From contig DHJB01000031.1 in the NCBI GenBank assembly GCA_002404115.1, positions 1-5,015 of the forward strand: 5,015 bases of DNA, read 5' to 3'. The notes beneath the pieces are model-generated. The model did no database searches. It was not told the origin of the DNA and worked only from the letters and a program-made list of their open reading frames with translations. The position numbers and the translations under genes were made by a program. Origin of the DNA: Microbacteriaceae bacterium UBA4731 (GTDB taxonomy: Bacteria > Actinomycetota > Actinomycetes > Actinomycetales > Microbacteriaceae). Of the stretch, positions 1-5,015 are shown piece by piece. The stretch's first letter is position 1; every line of letters starts with the position of its first letter.

Positions 1-84
1 CGTTTGGACGAGGCCTACCAGCGCACGATTGTGGGGGTTTTGTGGGGGCAAGCCCCTTTGGCCATCCCCCAAGAAGCAAGATAA
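1..84 (+). CDS. Possible 3' end of an unidentified gene (partial)
   Basis: Frame 1 is open from the window edge to a TAA stop at 82-84. It would encode 27 C-terminal residues, starting RLDEAYQRTIVGVLWG and ending in IPQEAR. Support is limited. The first sixteen codons mostly end in G or C as in the other genes, and the stop is immediately followed by a strong hairpin, as expected at a gene end. Against it, the stretch from about 31 to 70 is full of G and C runs and could be non-coding, and the last few codons end in A. I do not recognise the protein. If real, the gene converges on the minus-strand tRNA-Ser and shares a terminator with it. Confidence 0.3.
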   Translation, partial: RLDEAYQRTIVGVLWGQAPLAIPQEAR

Positions 85-114
85 CCCCGGAAACATAAGG
101 ATTTCCGGGGTTAT
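81..114. terminator. Strong hairpin terminator, probably bidirectional
   Basis: A perfect 13-bp inverted repeat (ATAACCCCGGAAA at 81-93, TTTCCGGGGTTAT at 102-114) encloses an 8-base loop. It begins 7 bases beyond the 3' end of the minus-strand tRNA-Ser(GCU). In that direction the stem ends in GGGGTTAT followed by CTTGCTT, a moderately T-rich tail. In the plus direction it would end the possible partial gene whose TAA lies inside the left arm. The stem strength and its place between convergent units make a terminator the best reading. Confidence 0.8.
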
Positions 115-121
115 AGCAGAG

Positions 122-212
122 CGGAGACGGTGGGATTTGAACCCACGGTGCCCCGTGAAGGGCACTCCACCTTAGCAGGGTGGTGCACTAAGCCGAACTA
201 TGCGACGTCTCC
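122..212 (-). tRNA. tRNA-Ser(GCU)
   Basis: The minus strand folds into a class II tRNA of 91 bases. The acceptor stem is GGAGACG/CGTCTCC with discriminator G at 122. The D arm closes with GCA/TGC. The anticodon stem is CCACC/GGTGG around the loop CTGCTAA, with anticodon GCU at complement(174..176). A long variable arm (TGCCC/GGGCA) is typical of serine tRNAs, and the T arm is GTGGG/CCCAC around TTCAAAT. No 3' CCA is encoded, so CCA must be added after transcription. It reads AGU and AGC serine codons. It lies 90 bases downstream of the LCP gene stop, with its own candidate promoter, and is followed by a strong terminator. Confidence 0.97.
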
Positions 213-243
213 CGAATGTTTGCGCTGCAAACACACGTCAGCA

Positions 244-249
244 ATCATA
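244..249 (-). promoter_or_regulatory. Candidate -10 box for tRNA-Ser(GCU)
   Basis: TATGAT on the minus strand is one base from the TATAAT consensus and lies 31 bases upstream of the mature tRNA 5' end, leaving a short leader of about 24 bases. A weak -35-like TTCGAT lies at 269-274 with a long spacer of 19 bases. That -35 falls in the loop of the inverted repeat at 258-296. Confidence 0.5.
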
Positions 250-257
250 ACCGCACT

Positions 258-296
258 CGCGGCATCCGATCGAACACAGCCCGGACGGATGCCGCG
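258..296. terminator. Inverted repeat after the LCP gene, possible terminator
   Basis: A perfect 11-bp inverted repeat (CGCGGCATCCG at 258-268, CGGATGCCGCG at 286-296) has a 17-base loop. It starts 6 bases beyond the LCP stop codon. The G+C-rich stem could stop transcription of the LCP gene, but no T run follows in that direction (AGTGCGG comes next) and the loop is rather large. Termination is therefore inferred. A protein-binding or processing role upstream of the tRNA is also possible. Confidence 0.5.
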
Positions 297-302
297 GAAG
301 CG

Positions 303-1550
303 CTACTGGTTGTTGAGCGTGCGCCCGACCGAGCAGGTGTATTGCCCGGCCGTCTGGCCAGTCGCCGAACCGGGGAGCACGGCCACTTCCGTCGGTGGCG
401 CGGTGGCCGTGGCCGTCGGCTTCGGCGTCGCAGTCGGGGTCTTCGGGGCGTTCGGGTCGGCGGTCGCCCCTCGTCCCGTCGTGCCGCCCAGCTGGATCGG
501 CTTGTCGGCCGCGATGGCCGTGAAGAGGGTGTCGAAGTCGGGCTGCAGCGGCAGCACCCCGCCGGCGGTGCCGCCGGTCGGCACCTGCACGAAGACAACC
601 TTGTTGAGGTCGATGTCCTTGAGCGCCATCGCGATCGAAACCAGCGTGTCAACATTGTTCAGGCTGTTCGACAGCTGCATGTTGGCCGTGGCGGCCTTGG
701 CGAGCGAGTACACCTTCGTCGGGTCGGAGAGCGTCGCCGCGCTCTTGATCGTGCGCACGAGGGAGGACAGGAAGACCTGCTGGTTGTTGATGCGGGTCAG
801 GTCGCTGCCGTCGCCGATGCCGTGGCGGGTACGCAGGAACTGCAGCGCGGCCAGGCCCGAGAGCGTGTGCTCGCCGGCCGACAGGTAGGTGTCGGTGTGC
901 TTGTCCTCGATCTTCTCCGCCACACAGACCTTGACCCCGCCGACGGCGGTCGACATGGCCATGACGCCGCTGAACTGAACCTCGGCGGCGAACGGGATCG
1001 TGAGCCCGGTGAGCTTCTCGACGGTGAGCACGGTGCACGCCATCCCGCCGTAGGTGAGTGTCGTGTTGATCTTCTGGCTGCTCATTGAGCTGTAGCTGCC
1101 GCCCTTGGGGTTCGGGCAGGAGGGAATGGGCACGAACATGTCGCGCGGGAAGCTGATCACCGATGCGTTGCTGTGGTCCTTGGAGATGTGCAGGAGCATC
1201 GTCACGTCGTTGAGGCTGCCGGTGGAGTCGGCGTCGCCGAAGAGCTTGGGCTGGCCGACGCGGCTGTCGCTGCCGACCAGGAGCAGGTTCACTCCGCCTT
1301 TGATCGCGCTGAGCTGTGGAGCCGGGCCCTTGGTCTCGTTGGCGAGGTGGACACCGGGCTTGACGCTGGCGATCACGTCGTAGGTCGCAATGGCGGCAAC
1401 GGATGCGCCGCTCACCAGCAGCACGGCGAGCGCGGCTGCCAGGGCCTTCACCAGCGTGACGACCGCGCTGGATCGCTTGAGCCGACCGTGGCGGGCGATG
1501 GTGCCGACCTTCTTCGACCTCGTCGAGCGGGGGCGCAATTGGTCGCTCAC
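303..1550 (-). CDS. LCP (LytR-CpsA-Psr) family cell wall polymer ligase, membrane-anchored
   Basis: The product has 415 residues from a GTG start preceded by a GAAGGG ribosome binding site. LCP enzymes move undecaprenyl-phosphate-linked glycopolymers onto peptidoglycan outside the membrane. A basic cytoplasmic head (residues 1-32) precedes one membrane segment (about 33-58). The LCP domain runs from about 85 to 275: strand GVNLLLVGSDSR (86-97), the acidic NDVTMLLH (114-121), the SFPRD motif (133-137) and the hallmark RTRHGIGDGSDLTRINNQQ (240-258), whose arginines and aspartates bind the pyrophosphate and metal in studied members. C172 and C209 could form a disulfide (inference). A Thr/Pro/Ala-rich linker (about 364-390) leads to a short tail with C406. 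I see no complete LytR_C domain. The gene starts 38 bases after tRNA-Ser(UGA) with no clear terminator between. Which polymer it transfers cannot be told. Confidence 0.93.
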   Translation of the reverse strand: MSDQLRPRSTRSKKVGTIARHGRLKRSSAVVTLVKALAAALAVLLVSGASVAAIATYDVIASVKPGVHLANETKGPAPQLSAIKGGVNLLLVGSDSRVGQPKLFGDADSTGSLNDVTMLLHISKDHSNASVISFPRDMFVPIPSCPNPKGGSYSSMSSQKINTTLTYGGMACTVLTVEKLTGLTIPFAAEVQFSGVMAMSTAVGGVKVCVAEKIEDKHTDTYLSAGEHTLSGLAALQFLRTRHGIGDGSDLTRINNQQVFLSSLVRTIKSAATLSDPTKVYSLAKAATANMQLSNSLNNVDTLVSIAMALKDIDLNKVVFVQVPTGGTAGGVLPLQPDFDTLFTAIAADKPIQLGGTTGRGATADPNAPKTPTATPKPTATATAPPTEVAVLPGSATGQTAGQYTCSVGRTLNNQ

Positions 1551-1556
1551 TCAAAT

Positions 1557-1562
1557 CCCTTC
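1557..1562 (-). promoter_or_regulatory. Ribosome binding site of the LCP gene
   Basis: GAAGGG lies six bases before the GTG at 1548-1550. It supports this GTG over the in-register-looking TTG four bases upstream, which is in another frame. It is the only clear Shine-Dalgarno-like site ahead of a complete gene in the window. Confidence 0.65.
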
Positions 1563-1588
1563 GTTGTGTGCCGGCCTACCACGCGGTG

Positions 1589-1673
1589 CGGAGGGCGTGG
1601 GATTCGAACCCACGAGACATTTCTGCCCACCAGTTTTCAAGACTGGCTCCATCGGCCGCTCGGACAGCCCTCC
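1589..1673 (-). tRNA. tRNA-Ser(UGA)
   Basis: The minus strand folds into an 85-base class II tRNA. The acceptor stem is GGAGGGC/GCCCTCC with discriminator G at 1589. The D arm closes with TCC/GGA. The anticodon stem is CCAGT/ACTGG around the loop CTTGAAA, with anticodon UGA at complement(1637..1639). The variable arm pairs GGCA with TGTC (one G-U) around GAAA, and the T arm is GTGGG/CCCAC around TTCGAAT. CCA is not encoded. It reads UCA and probably other UCN serine codons. It lies between the HAD phosphatase gene and the LCP gene on the same strand. Confidence 0.97.
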
Positions 1674-1697
1674 AAGTTCGCGAACGAACAACGCCCG

Positions 1698-1703
1698 ATT
1701 CTA
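1698..1703 (-). promoter_or_regulatory. Candidate -10 box for tRNA-Ser(UGA)
   Basis: TAGAAT on the minus strand, one base from consensus, is 24 bases upstream of the mature tRNA 5' end, which suggests a leader of about 17 bases. No convincing -35 box is visible. It lies in the 87-bp gap after the HAD gene and could also supply read-through transcription to the LCP gene. Confidence 0.5.
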
Positions 1704-1760
1704 ACCGATGACGGACTCTTCAGACTCACATCTGATCCTGAAAACGGGCTGGAGATACGG

Positions 1761-2570
1761 TCAGAGGCTGCCGAGAACGTGCGCGAGACCGTCGTCATGC
1801 ACCGACGCCGTGGTCTCGCTGGCCACGGCGATCACCTCGGTGGGAGACTGACCCATGGCCACGCCGCGGCCCTCGACTGACGCCCAGAGCAGCATGTCGA
1901 TGTCGTTGCGCCCGTCGCCGACCGCCATCACCCGGTTGCGGGGGATGCCGAACTCCAGGCGCACCCGCTCCATCGCCGTGGCCTTGTTGACGCCGTCGGG
2001 TGCGATGTCCAGCCACGCGGTCCAGCCGATCGAATAGCTCACCCGGTGCAGTCCCAGCCGCTCGACGATCTTGAGGAAGTCCTCCATGTCGTGATCCGGC
2101 GAGATCACCACGACCCGGGTCGCCGCGTGAGCCAGCAGCTCGTCGAAGTCGACGTGTGCGCTGTCGAAGCCGATGGAGGCATCCGGGAACGGCTCGGTGT
2201 ACCGGTAGTACCCGTGCTCGTCTTCGACGGCGAAGCGCGCGCCTTGGAGGTTCGCGCGGATCGAGAGGAGCACGTCACTCGGGTCGAACGTCTCGACCCA
2301 CTCTCGCCGGTACCCCATCGGCGCGTCGGGGTCCCGGTGCAGGGTGATCGCCCCGTTGGAGCAGACCAGGAAGCGCGGCGTGATGCCAAGATGCTCGAGC
2401 ACGGGAAGCGTGGCGGAGGCCGACCGGCCCGTCGCCAGCATGACCTCGTGGCCGGCGTCGGCCACGCGACGCACCTGCTCGATGACCGCTTCGCTGATCG
2501 TGCCGTCCTCGTGCAGCGTCGTGCCGTCGATGTCGAGCGCGACCAGCCACGGCTCCTCCGACACGGTCAC
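1761..2570 (-). CDS. HAD superfamily (Cof-type, subclass IIB) phosphatase
   Basis: The 269-residue product carries all four HAD motifs. Motif I is DIDGT (13-17), with D13 as expected nucleophile and D15 as general acid/base. Motif II is ATGR (46-49), motif III lysine is K196 in GVNKATA, and motif IV is [10 protein letters not shown] (218-227), with D219 and D223 for magnesium. SNGA (71-74) and the cap domain between motifs II and III are typical of Cof/sucrose-phosphatase-like enzymes, which are cytoplasmic and dephosphorylate small metabolites such as sugar phosphates or flavin cofactors. The substrate cannot be read from sequence. The GTG start overlaps the serS stop in the tetramer GTGA, and no Shine-Dalgarno site precedes it, so translation is probably coupled to serS. 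Length is normal for the family. Confidence 0.92.
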   Translation of the reverse strand: MTVSEEPWLVALDIDGTTLHEDGTISEAVIEQVRRVADAGHEVMLATGRSASATLPVLEHLGITPRFLVCSNGAITLHRDPDAPMGYRREWVETFDPSDVLLSIRANLQGARFAVEDEHGYYRYTEPFPDASIGFDSAHVDFDELLAHAATRVVVISPDHDMEDFLKIVERLGLHRVSYSIGWTAWLDIAPDGVNKATAMERVRLEFGIPRNRVMAVGDGRNDIDMLLWASVEGRGVAMGQSPTEVIAVASETTASVHDDGLAHVLGSL

Positions 2571-3832
2571 CTGATCGGTTCGAGCAGCTCGAGGCCGCCG
2601 AGGTAGGGGCGCAGCGCCTCAGGCACCACCACGGATCCATCGGCCTGCTGGTGAGTTTCGAGCAGTGCGACGATCCAGCGGGTCGTCGCCAGGGTGCCGT
2701 TCAGGGTGGCCACCGGCGAGGTCTTGCCCGACTCGGTGCGGTAACGGATGTCGAGCCTGCGCGCCTGGTAGGTGGTGCAGTTGCTCGTGCTCGTGAGTTC
2801 GCGGAACGCGTCCTGCGTGGGCACCCACGCTTCGATGTCGAACTTGCGGGCGGCGCTCGACCCGAGGTCCCCGGCCGCCACGTCGATCACGCGGTAGCTC
2901 AGGCCGAGGGACTGCAGCATGTCCTCCTGCAACGCGACCAGGCGGTCGTGCTCGGCCTCGGCATCCTCGGGCAGCACATAGGTGAACATTTCCAGCTTGT
3001 TGAACTGGTGCACCCGAATGATGCCGCGGGTGTCCTTGCCGCCCGAGCCGGCCTCACGGCGGTAGCAGGTCGACCAGCCGGCGTAGCGGAGCGCCCCGGC
3101 CGAGAGGTCGAGGATTTCGTCTTTGTGGTAGCCGGCGAGCGCAACCTCGCTGGTGCCGGTGAGGTAGAGGTCGTCGCCAGGCAGGTAATAGACCTCGTCG
3201 TTGTGCTCGCCGAGGAACCCGGTGCCGTCCATGATCTCCGGCCGCACGAGGGTCGGCGTGATCAGCGGCACGAAGCCGGCCGTGAGCGCCCGGTCGAGCG
3301 CCATGTTCATCAGGGCGATCTCGAGGCGGGCGCCGATGCCGCGCAGGAAGTAGAACCGGGCGCCGGACACCTTGGCCCCGCGGGCCATGTCGATCGCGCC
3401 GAGCAGCTCGCCGAGTTCGAGGTGGTCACGCGGCTCGAAGTCGAACGTCGGCGTGTCGCCGTGGGTGCGCAGGGTGACGAAGTTGGCTTCGCCGCCGGCC
3501 GGCACACCGTCGATCACCGGGTTGGCGATCGTGCGCACGATGGTGGTGAAGCGCGCCTCGGCCTCTGTCGCCGCCGCGTCGGCGGCCTTGACCTCTGCGG
3601 CGAGGCTCTGCGCCTCGGCGACGAGCGCCTTCTTTTCCTCTGCGGGGGCGGAGGCGACGCGTTTGCCGAACTGCTTCTGCGAGGCCCGGAGGGCCTCGAA
3701 GGACGTGATGGATGCGCGCCGTGCCGCGTCGGCGGCGAGCGCACCATCGACCGCCTCGACGGAGGCGCCACGCGCCTCCTGCGAACGCTTGATGAGGTCA
3801 GGATTCTCGCGCAGCACTACCGGATCAATCAC
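2567..3832 (-). CDS. serS: Seryl-tRNA synthetase
   Basis: This cytoplasmic class II enzyme attaches serine to tRNA-Ser using ATP. From the GTG at 3832 the product has 421 residues, the usual bacterial length, and begins [17 protein letters not shown] like other SerRS proteins. Residues 30-100 are rich in Ala, Lys and Glu and match the antiparallel coiled-coil arm that grips the long variable arm of tRNA-Ser. The catalytic core follows: motif 1 around 186-196, the serine-binding TSE (227-229), motif 2 around [15 protein letters not shown] (256-270) with RVHQFNKLE (273-281), [13 protein letters not shown] (347-359), and motif 3 [11 protein letters not shown] (376-386). The reading frame stays open upstream to 4501, but that stretch lies antisense to the lipid kinase gene and lacks synthetase features, so the start at 3832 is preferred. 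A -10 box seven bases ahead predicts a leaderless mRNA. The HAD gene follows with a 4-base overlap. Confidence 0.97.
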   Translation of the reverse strand: MIDPVVLRENPDLIKRSQEARGASVEAVDGALAADAARRASITSFEALRASQKQFGKRVASAPAEEKKALVAEAQSLAAEVKAADAAATEAEARFTTIVRTIANPVIDGVPAGGEANFVTLRTHGDTPTFDFEPRDHLELGELLGAIDMARGAKVSGARFYFLRGIGARLEIALMNMALDRALTAGFVPLITPTLVRPEIMDGTGFLGEHNDEVYYLPGDDLYLTGTSEVALAGYHKDEILDLSAGALRYAGWSTCYRREAGSGGKDTRGIIRVHQFNKLEMFTYVLPEDAEAEHDRLVALQEDMLQSLGLSYRVIDVAAGDLGSSAARKFDIEAWVPTQDAFRELTSTSNCTTYQARRLDIRYRTESGKTSPVATLNGTLATTRWIVALLETHQQADGSVVVPEALRPYLGGLELLEPIR

Positions 3833-3839
3833 ACGGGCC

Positions 3840-3845
3840 AGTCTA
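3840..3845 (-). promoter_or_regulatory. -10 box of serS, predicted leaderless start
   Basis: TAGACT on the minus strand fits the actinobacterial TANNNT pattern. Exactly seven bases separate it from the serS GTG, so the first transcribed base should be the G of the start codon or one very close to it. This agrees with the absence of a Shine-Dalgarno site. No clear -35 box is seen. Confidence 0.65.
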
Positions 3846-3870
3846 CAAGCGCCGCCGCGGGGCAACCCGG

Positions 3871-3876
3871 TAGCCT
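3871..3876 (+). promoter_or_regulatory. -10 box of the lipid kinase gene, predicted leaderless start
   Basis: TAGCCT fits TANNNT and is seven bases ahead of the GTG at 3884, the same arrangement as serS on the other strand. No Shine-Dalgarno site and no clear -35 box are present. The two -10 boxes are 25 bases apart, so polymerase binding at one should interfere with the other. Confidence 0.6.
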
Positions 3877-3883
3877 TGGCCTC

Positions 3884-4891
3884 GTGGCGACCCCCGGTGC
3901 GAACGAGAGTGACCGGCACGCCGCCGTTGTCTACAACCCGACCAAGGTCGACCTGGCCAGGCTGCGCGAGAGCGTGAACGCGGCGGCGAGCGCGGCGGGG
4001 TGGGCCGAGACCGAATGGTTTCCGACCAGCACGAGCGACCCCGGCCAGCAGGCAACGCGTGACGCACTCGCGGCCGGAGCGGCGCTGGTCATCGCCGCCG
4101 GCGGCGATGGCACCGTGCGGGCGGTGGCAGAGGCCCTCCGCGGCGGAGGGGTGAGGCTGGCGATCGTGCCCTCCGGTACCGGCAACCTGCTCGCCCGCAA
4201 CCTCGGGCTCCCGCTGACGAGCCTCACCGAGGCCACCGCCATCGCGTTCGGCGGCAAGGACATGCCCATCGACGTCGGCGTCGCATCCGTCACGACGGCT
4301 GACGGCGAAACGGGCGACCATGCCTTCCTGGTCATGGCGGGGCTCGGGCTCGGCGCCGAGATGTTCGTCAAGACGAAACCGGGCCTGAAGAAGCGTGTGG
4401 GCTGGCTGGCCTACGTGGACGCTGGGGTCCGGGTGATCCCCCGGGCCGAGCCGTTCCGCATCCGCTACTCCCTCGGCGGACGCGGGGAGCACCAGGCGCA
4501 CGTGAGCACCATCCTGATCGCCAATTGCGGGCTACTGCCCGGTAACTTGCAGTTCCTGCCCGACGCGCGGCTCGACGACGGCATCCTGGACATCGCGATG
4601 CTGCATCCGAGGGACGTGTTCGGCTGGCTGATGATCTGGCGCCGGGTGACCTGGGAGAACGGGGTGCTCCGCCGCTGGGCGGCGGGCCGGGAGATCATCC
4701 GGCGCACCGAGCCGGTGAACGAACGCCTGATGACGACGCTGCGCGGCCCCGACATCCGCATCTCGGTGGACGAGCCGCAGGAGTTCGAACTCGACGGCGA
4801 CGGATTCGGCAAAATGCGCGCGGTCCGGCTCAGGGCCGACCGCCACGCCCTGACCGTGCGGGTGCCCGCCAAGGCTGCCGCCCCCGGCTGA
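3884..4891 (+). CDS. Diacylglycerol/lipid kinase family protein (DAGK catalytic domain)
   Basis: The 335-residue product has the DAGK/sphingosine-kinase-like fold that moves the ATP gamma-phosphate to a lipid hydroxyl at the inner membrane face. Diacylglycerol to phosphatidic acid is the best-known case. Visible motifs are VVYNPTK (15-21), the nucleotide-binding GGDGT (73-77), [15 protein letters not shown] (96-110), [11 protein letters not shown] (230-240) and ELDGDG (302-307) near the C-terminus. There is no signal peptide or membrane segment, which fits a soluble, peripherally bound enzyme. In DgkB-type enzymes the last motif usually reads DGE; DGD here is a conservative difference also found in relatives as I recall. 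The GTG at 3884 is chosen because a -10 box lies seven bases upstream and homology begins right after it. The frame extends open to 2651, but that part is antisense to serS. Substrate is uncertain; phospholipid turnover is the likely role. Confidence 0.92.
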   Translation: MATPGANESDRHAAVVYNPTKVDLARLRESVNAAASAAGWAETEWFPTSTSDPGQQATRDALAAGAALVIAAGGDGTVRAVAEALRGGGVRLAIVPSGTGNLLARNLGLPLTSLTEATAIAFGGKDMPIDVGVASVTTADGETGDHAFLVMAGLGLGAEMFVKTKPGLKKRVGWLAYVDAGVRVIPRAEPFRIRYSLGGRGEHQAHVSTILIANCGLLPGNLQFLPDARLDDGILDIAMLHPRDVFGWLMIWRRVTWENGVLRRWAAGREIIRRTEPVNERLMTTLRGPDIRISVDEPQEFELDGDGFGKMRAVRLRADRHALTVRVPAKAAAPG

Positions 4892-4892
4892 C

Positions 4893-5015
4893 CTCTCCCT
4901 CCACCGCGAAACTGACTCTTCCTCCACCGCGAAACTGCACTTGTGGTCGTTATGAGGGCGTTTTAGTGACCACAACTGCGTTTTCGCGGGAGAAGGGTCA
5001 GGGGGAAGGGTCAGG
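4893..5015. repeat. Compound repeat block: tandem direct repeats flanking a long imperfect palindrome
   Basis: The non-coding tail after the lipid kinase gene is built from repeats. A 22-bp unit ending CCTCCACCGCGAAACTG occurs at 4893-4914 and 4916-4937 with one mismatch. The core is an 8-bp inverted repeat, TTGTGGTC (4941-4948) and GACCACAA (4968-4975), around a 19-base loop. Outside it the arms continue imperfectly: CGCGAAA on the left (4928-4934) faces TTTTCGCG (4981-4988) on the right. At the far right GAAGGGTCAGG occurs twice (4992-5002 and 5005-5015); its complement resembles the CTGAC-CTTCC segments on the left. I see no open reading frame here. It could act as a terminator for the lipid kinase gene or be a member of a dispersed palindromic repeat family; the window cuts its right end. 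Confidence 0.75.

Noticed and set aside
45..59. Small GGGG-CAAG-CCCC hairpin followed by TTT on the plus strand
   Set aside because: A four-base-pair stem is expected by chance in such G/C-run sequence, and a far stronger hairpin lies 25 bases on.
122..212. tRNA-Ser genes as integration sites of a mobile element
   Set aside because: No integrase gene and no duplicated tRNA 3' end was seen in the window, and the flanking genes are core functions.
1713..1738. Hairpin after the HAD gene (TCAGA/TCTGA with a GGA/TCC outer pair)
   Set aside because: The stem is only five base pairs, with a four-base bulge before the outer three, and no T run follows. It is too weak to call a terminator.
216..1880. 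Several long plus-strand frames opposite the LCP and HAD genes
   Set aside because: They are shadows of real minus-strand genes with skewed Arg/Gly composition and also run across the two tRNA genes.
2651..3883. Long open frame continuing upstream of the lipid kinase gene on the plus strand
   Set aside because: It is antisense to serS over its whole length, is rich in Gly, Val, Ala, Arg and Glu as expected from a mirrored high-GC gene, and has no kinase-like features. The kinase homology begins at the GTG at 3884.
3833..3883. T-box or other leader regulating serS
   Set aside because: The gap is only 51 bp and the promoter places the transcript start at the GTG, leaving no room for a leader RNA.
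3833..4501. Upstream extension of the serS frame on the minus strand
   Set aside because: The 223 extra residues are antisense to the lipid kinase and contain no synthetase motif. Starting at 3832 gives the standard SerRS N-terminus and length.
4893..4937. Two 22-bp direct repeats considered as a CRISPR start
   Set aside because: There are only two copies separated by a single base, with no spacers and no cas genes.

Overview
This looks like an ordinary chromosomal core region of a high-GC Gram-positive bacterium. It is most likely an actinobacterium, and the family Microbacteriaceae (Leifsonia/Cryobacterium-like) is my best guess. The reasons are strong G/C preference at third codon positions, four out of four complete genes starting with GTG, TANNNT-type -10 boxes placed directly before start codons (leaderless transcripts), and an actinobacterial LytR-CpsA-Psr (LCP) protein. 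The taxonomic call is inference from composition and gene content only.

Layout. Positions 1-84 may hold the last codons of a plus-strand gene that enters from outside the window, ending in a strong hairpin (81-114). From there to 3832 everything is on the minus strand. Read in the direction of transcription (right to left) the order is serS (seryl-tRNA synthetase, 3832-2567), a Cof-type HAD phosphatase overlapping serS by 4 bases (2570-1761), tRNA-Ser(UGA) (1673-1589), an LCP-family cell-wall ligase (1550-303) and tRNA-Ser(GCU) (212-122). Reading the other way from a 51-bp divergent intergenic region (3833-3883) is a lipid/diacylglycerol kinase (3884-4891). The right end (4893-5015) is a non-coding block with nested direct and inverted repeats that probably belongs to a dispersed repeat family.

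How the parts fit. The synthetase that charges tRNA-Ser sits within 3.8 kb of two of its substrates, the isoacceptors for UCN and AGY codons. The LCP protein and lipid kinase are envelope genes: attachment of polymers to peptidoglycan, and phosphorylation of a membrane lipid. serS and the lipid kinase gene are probably transcribed back to back from two promoters with the same spacing (-10 box, seven bases, GTG), giving two mRNAs without a 5' leader. The HAD gene has no clear ribosome binding site and is probably translated by coupling to serS.

I found no mobile element gene, CRISPR array, toxin-antitoxin pair, defence system or biosynthetic cluster. The observations most worth following up are the divergent leaderless promoter pair and the repeat block at the right edge.
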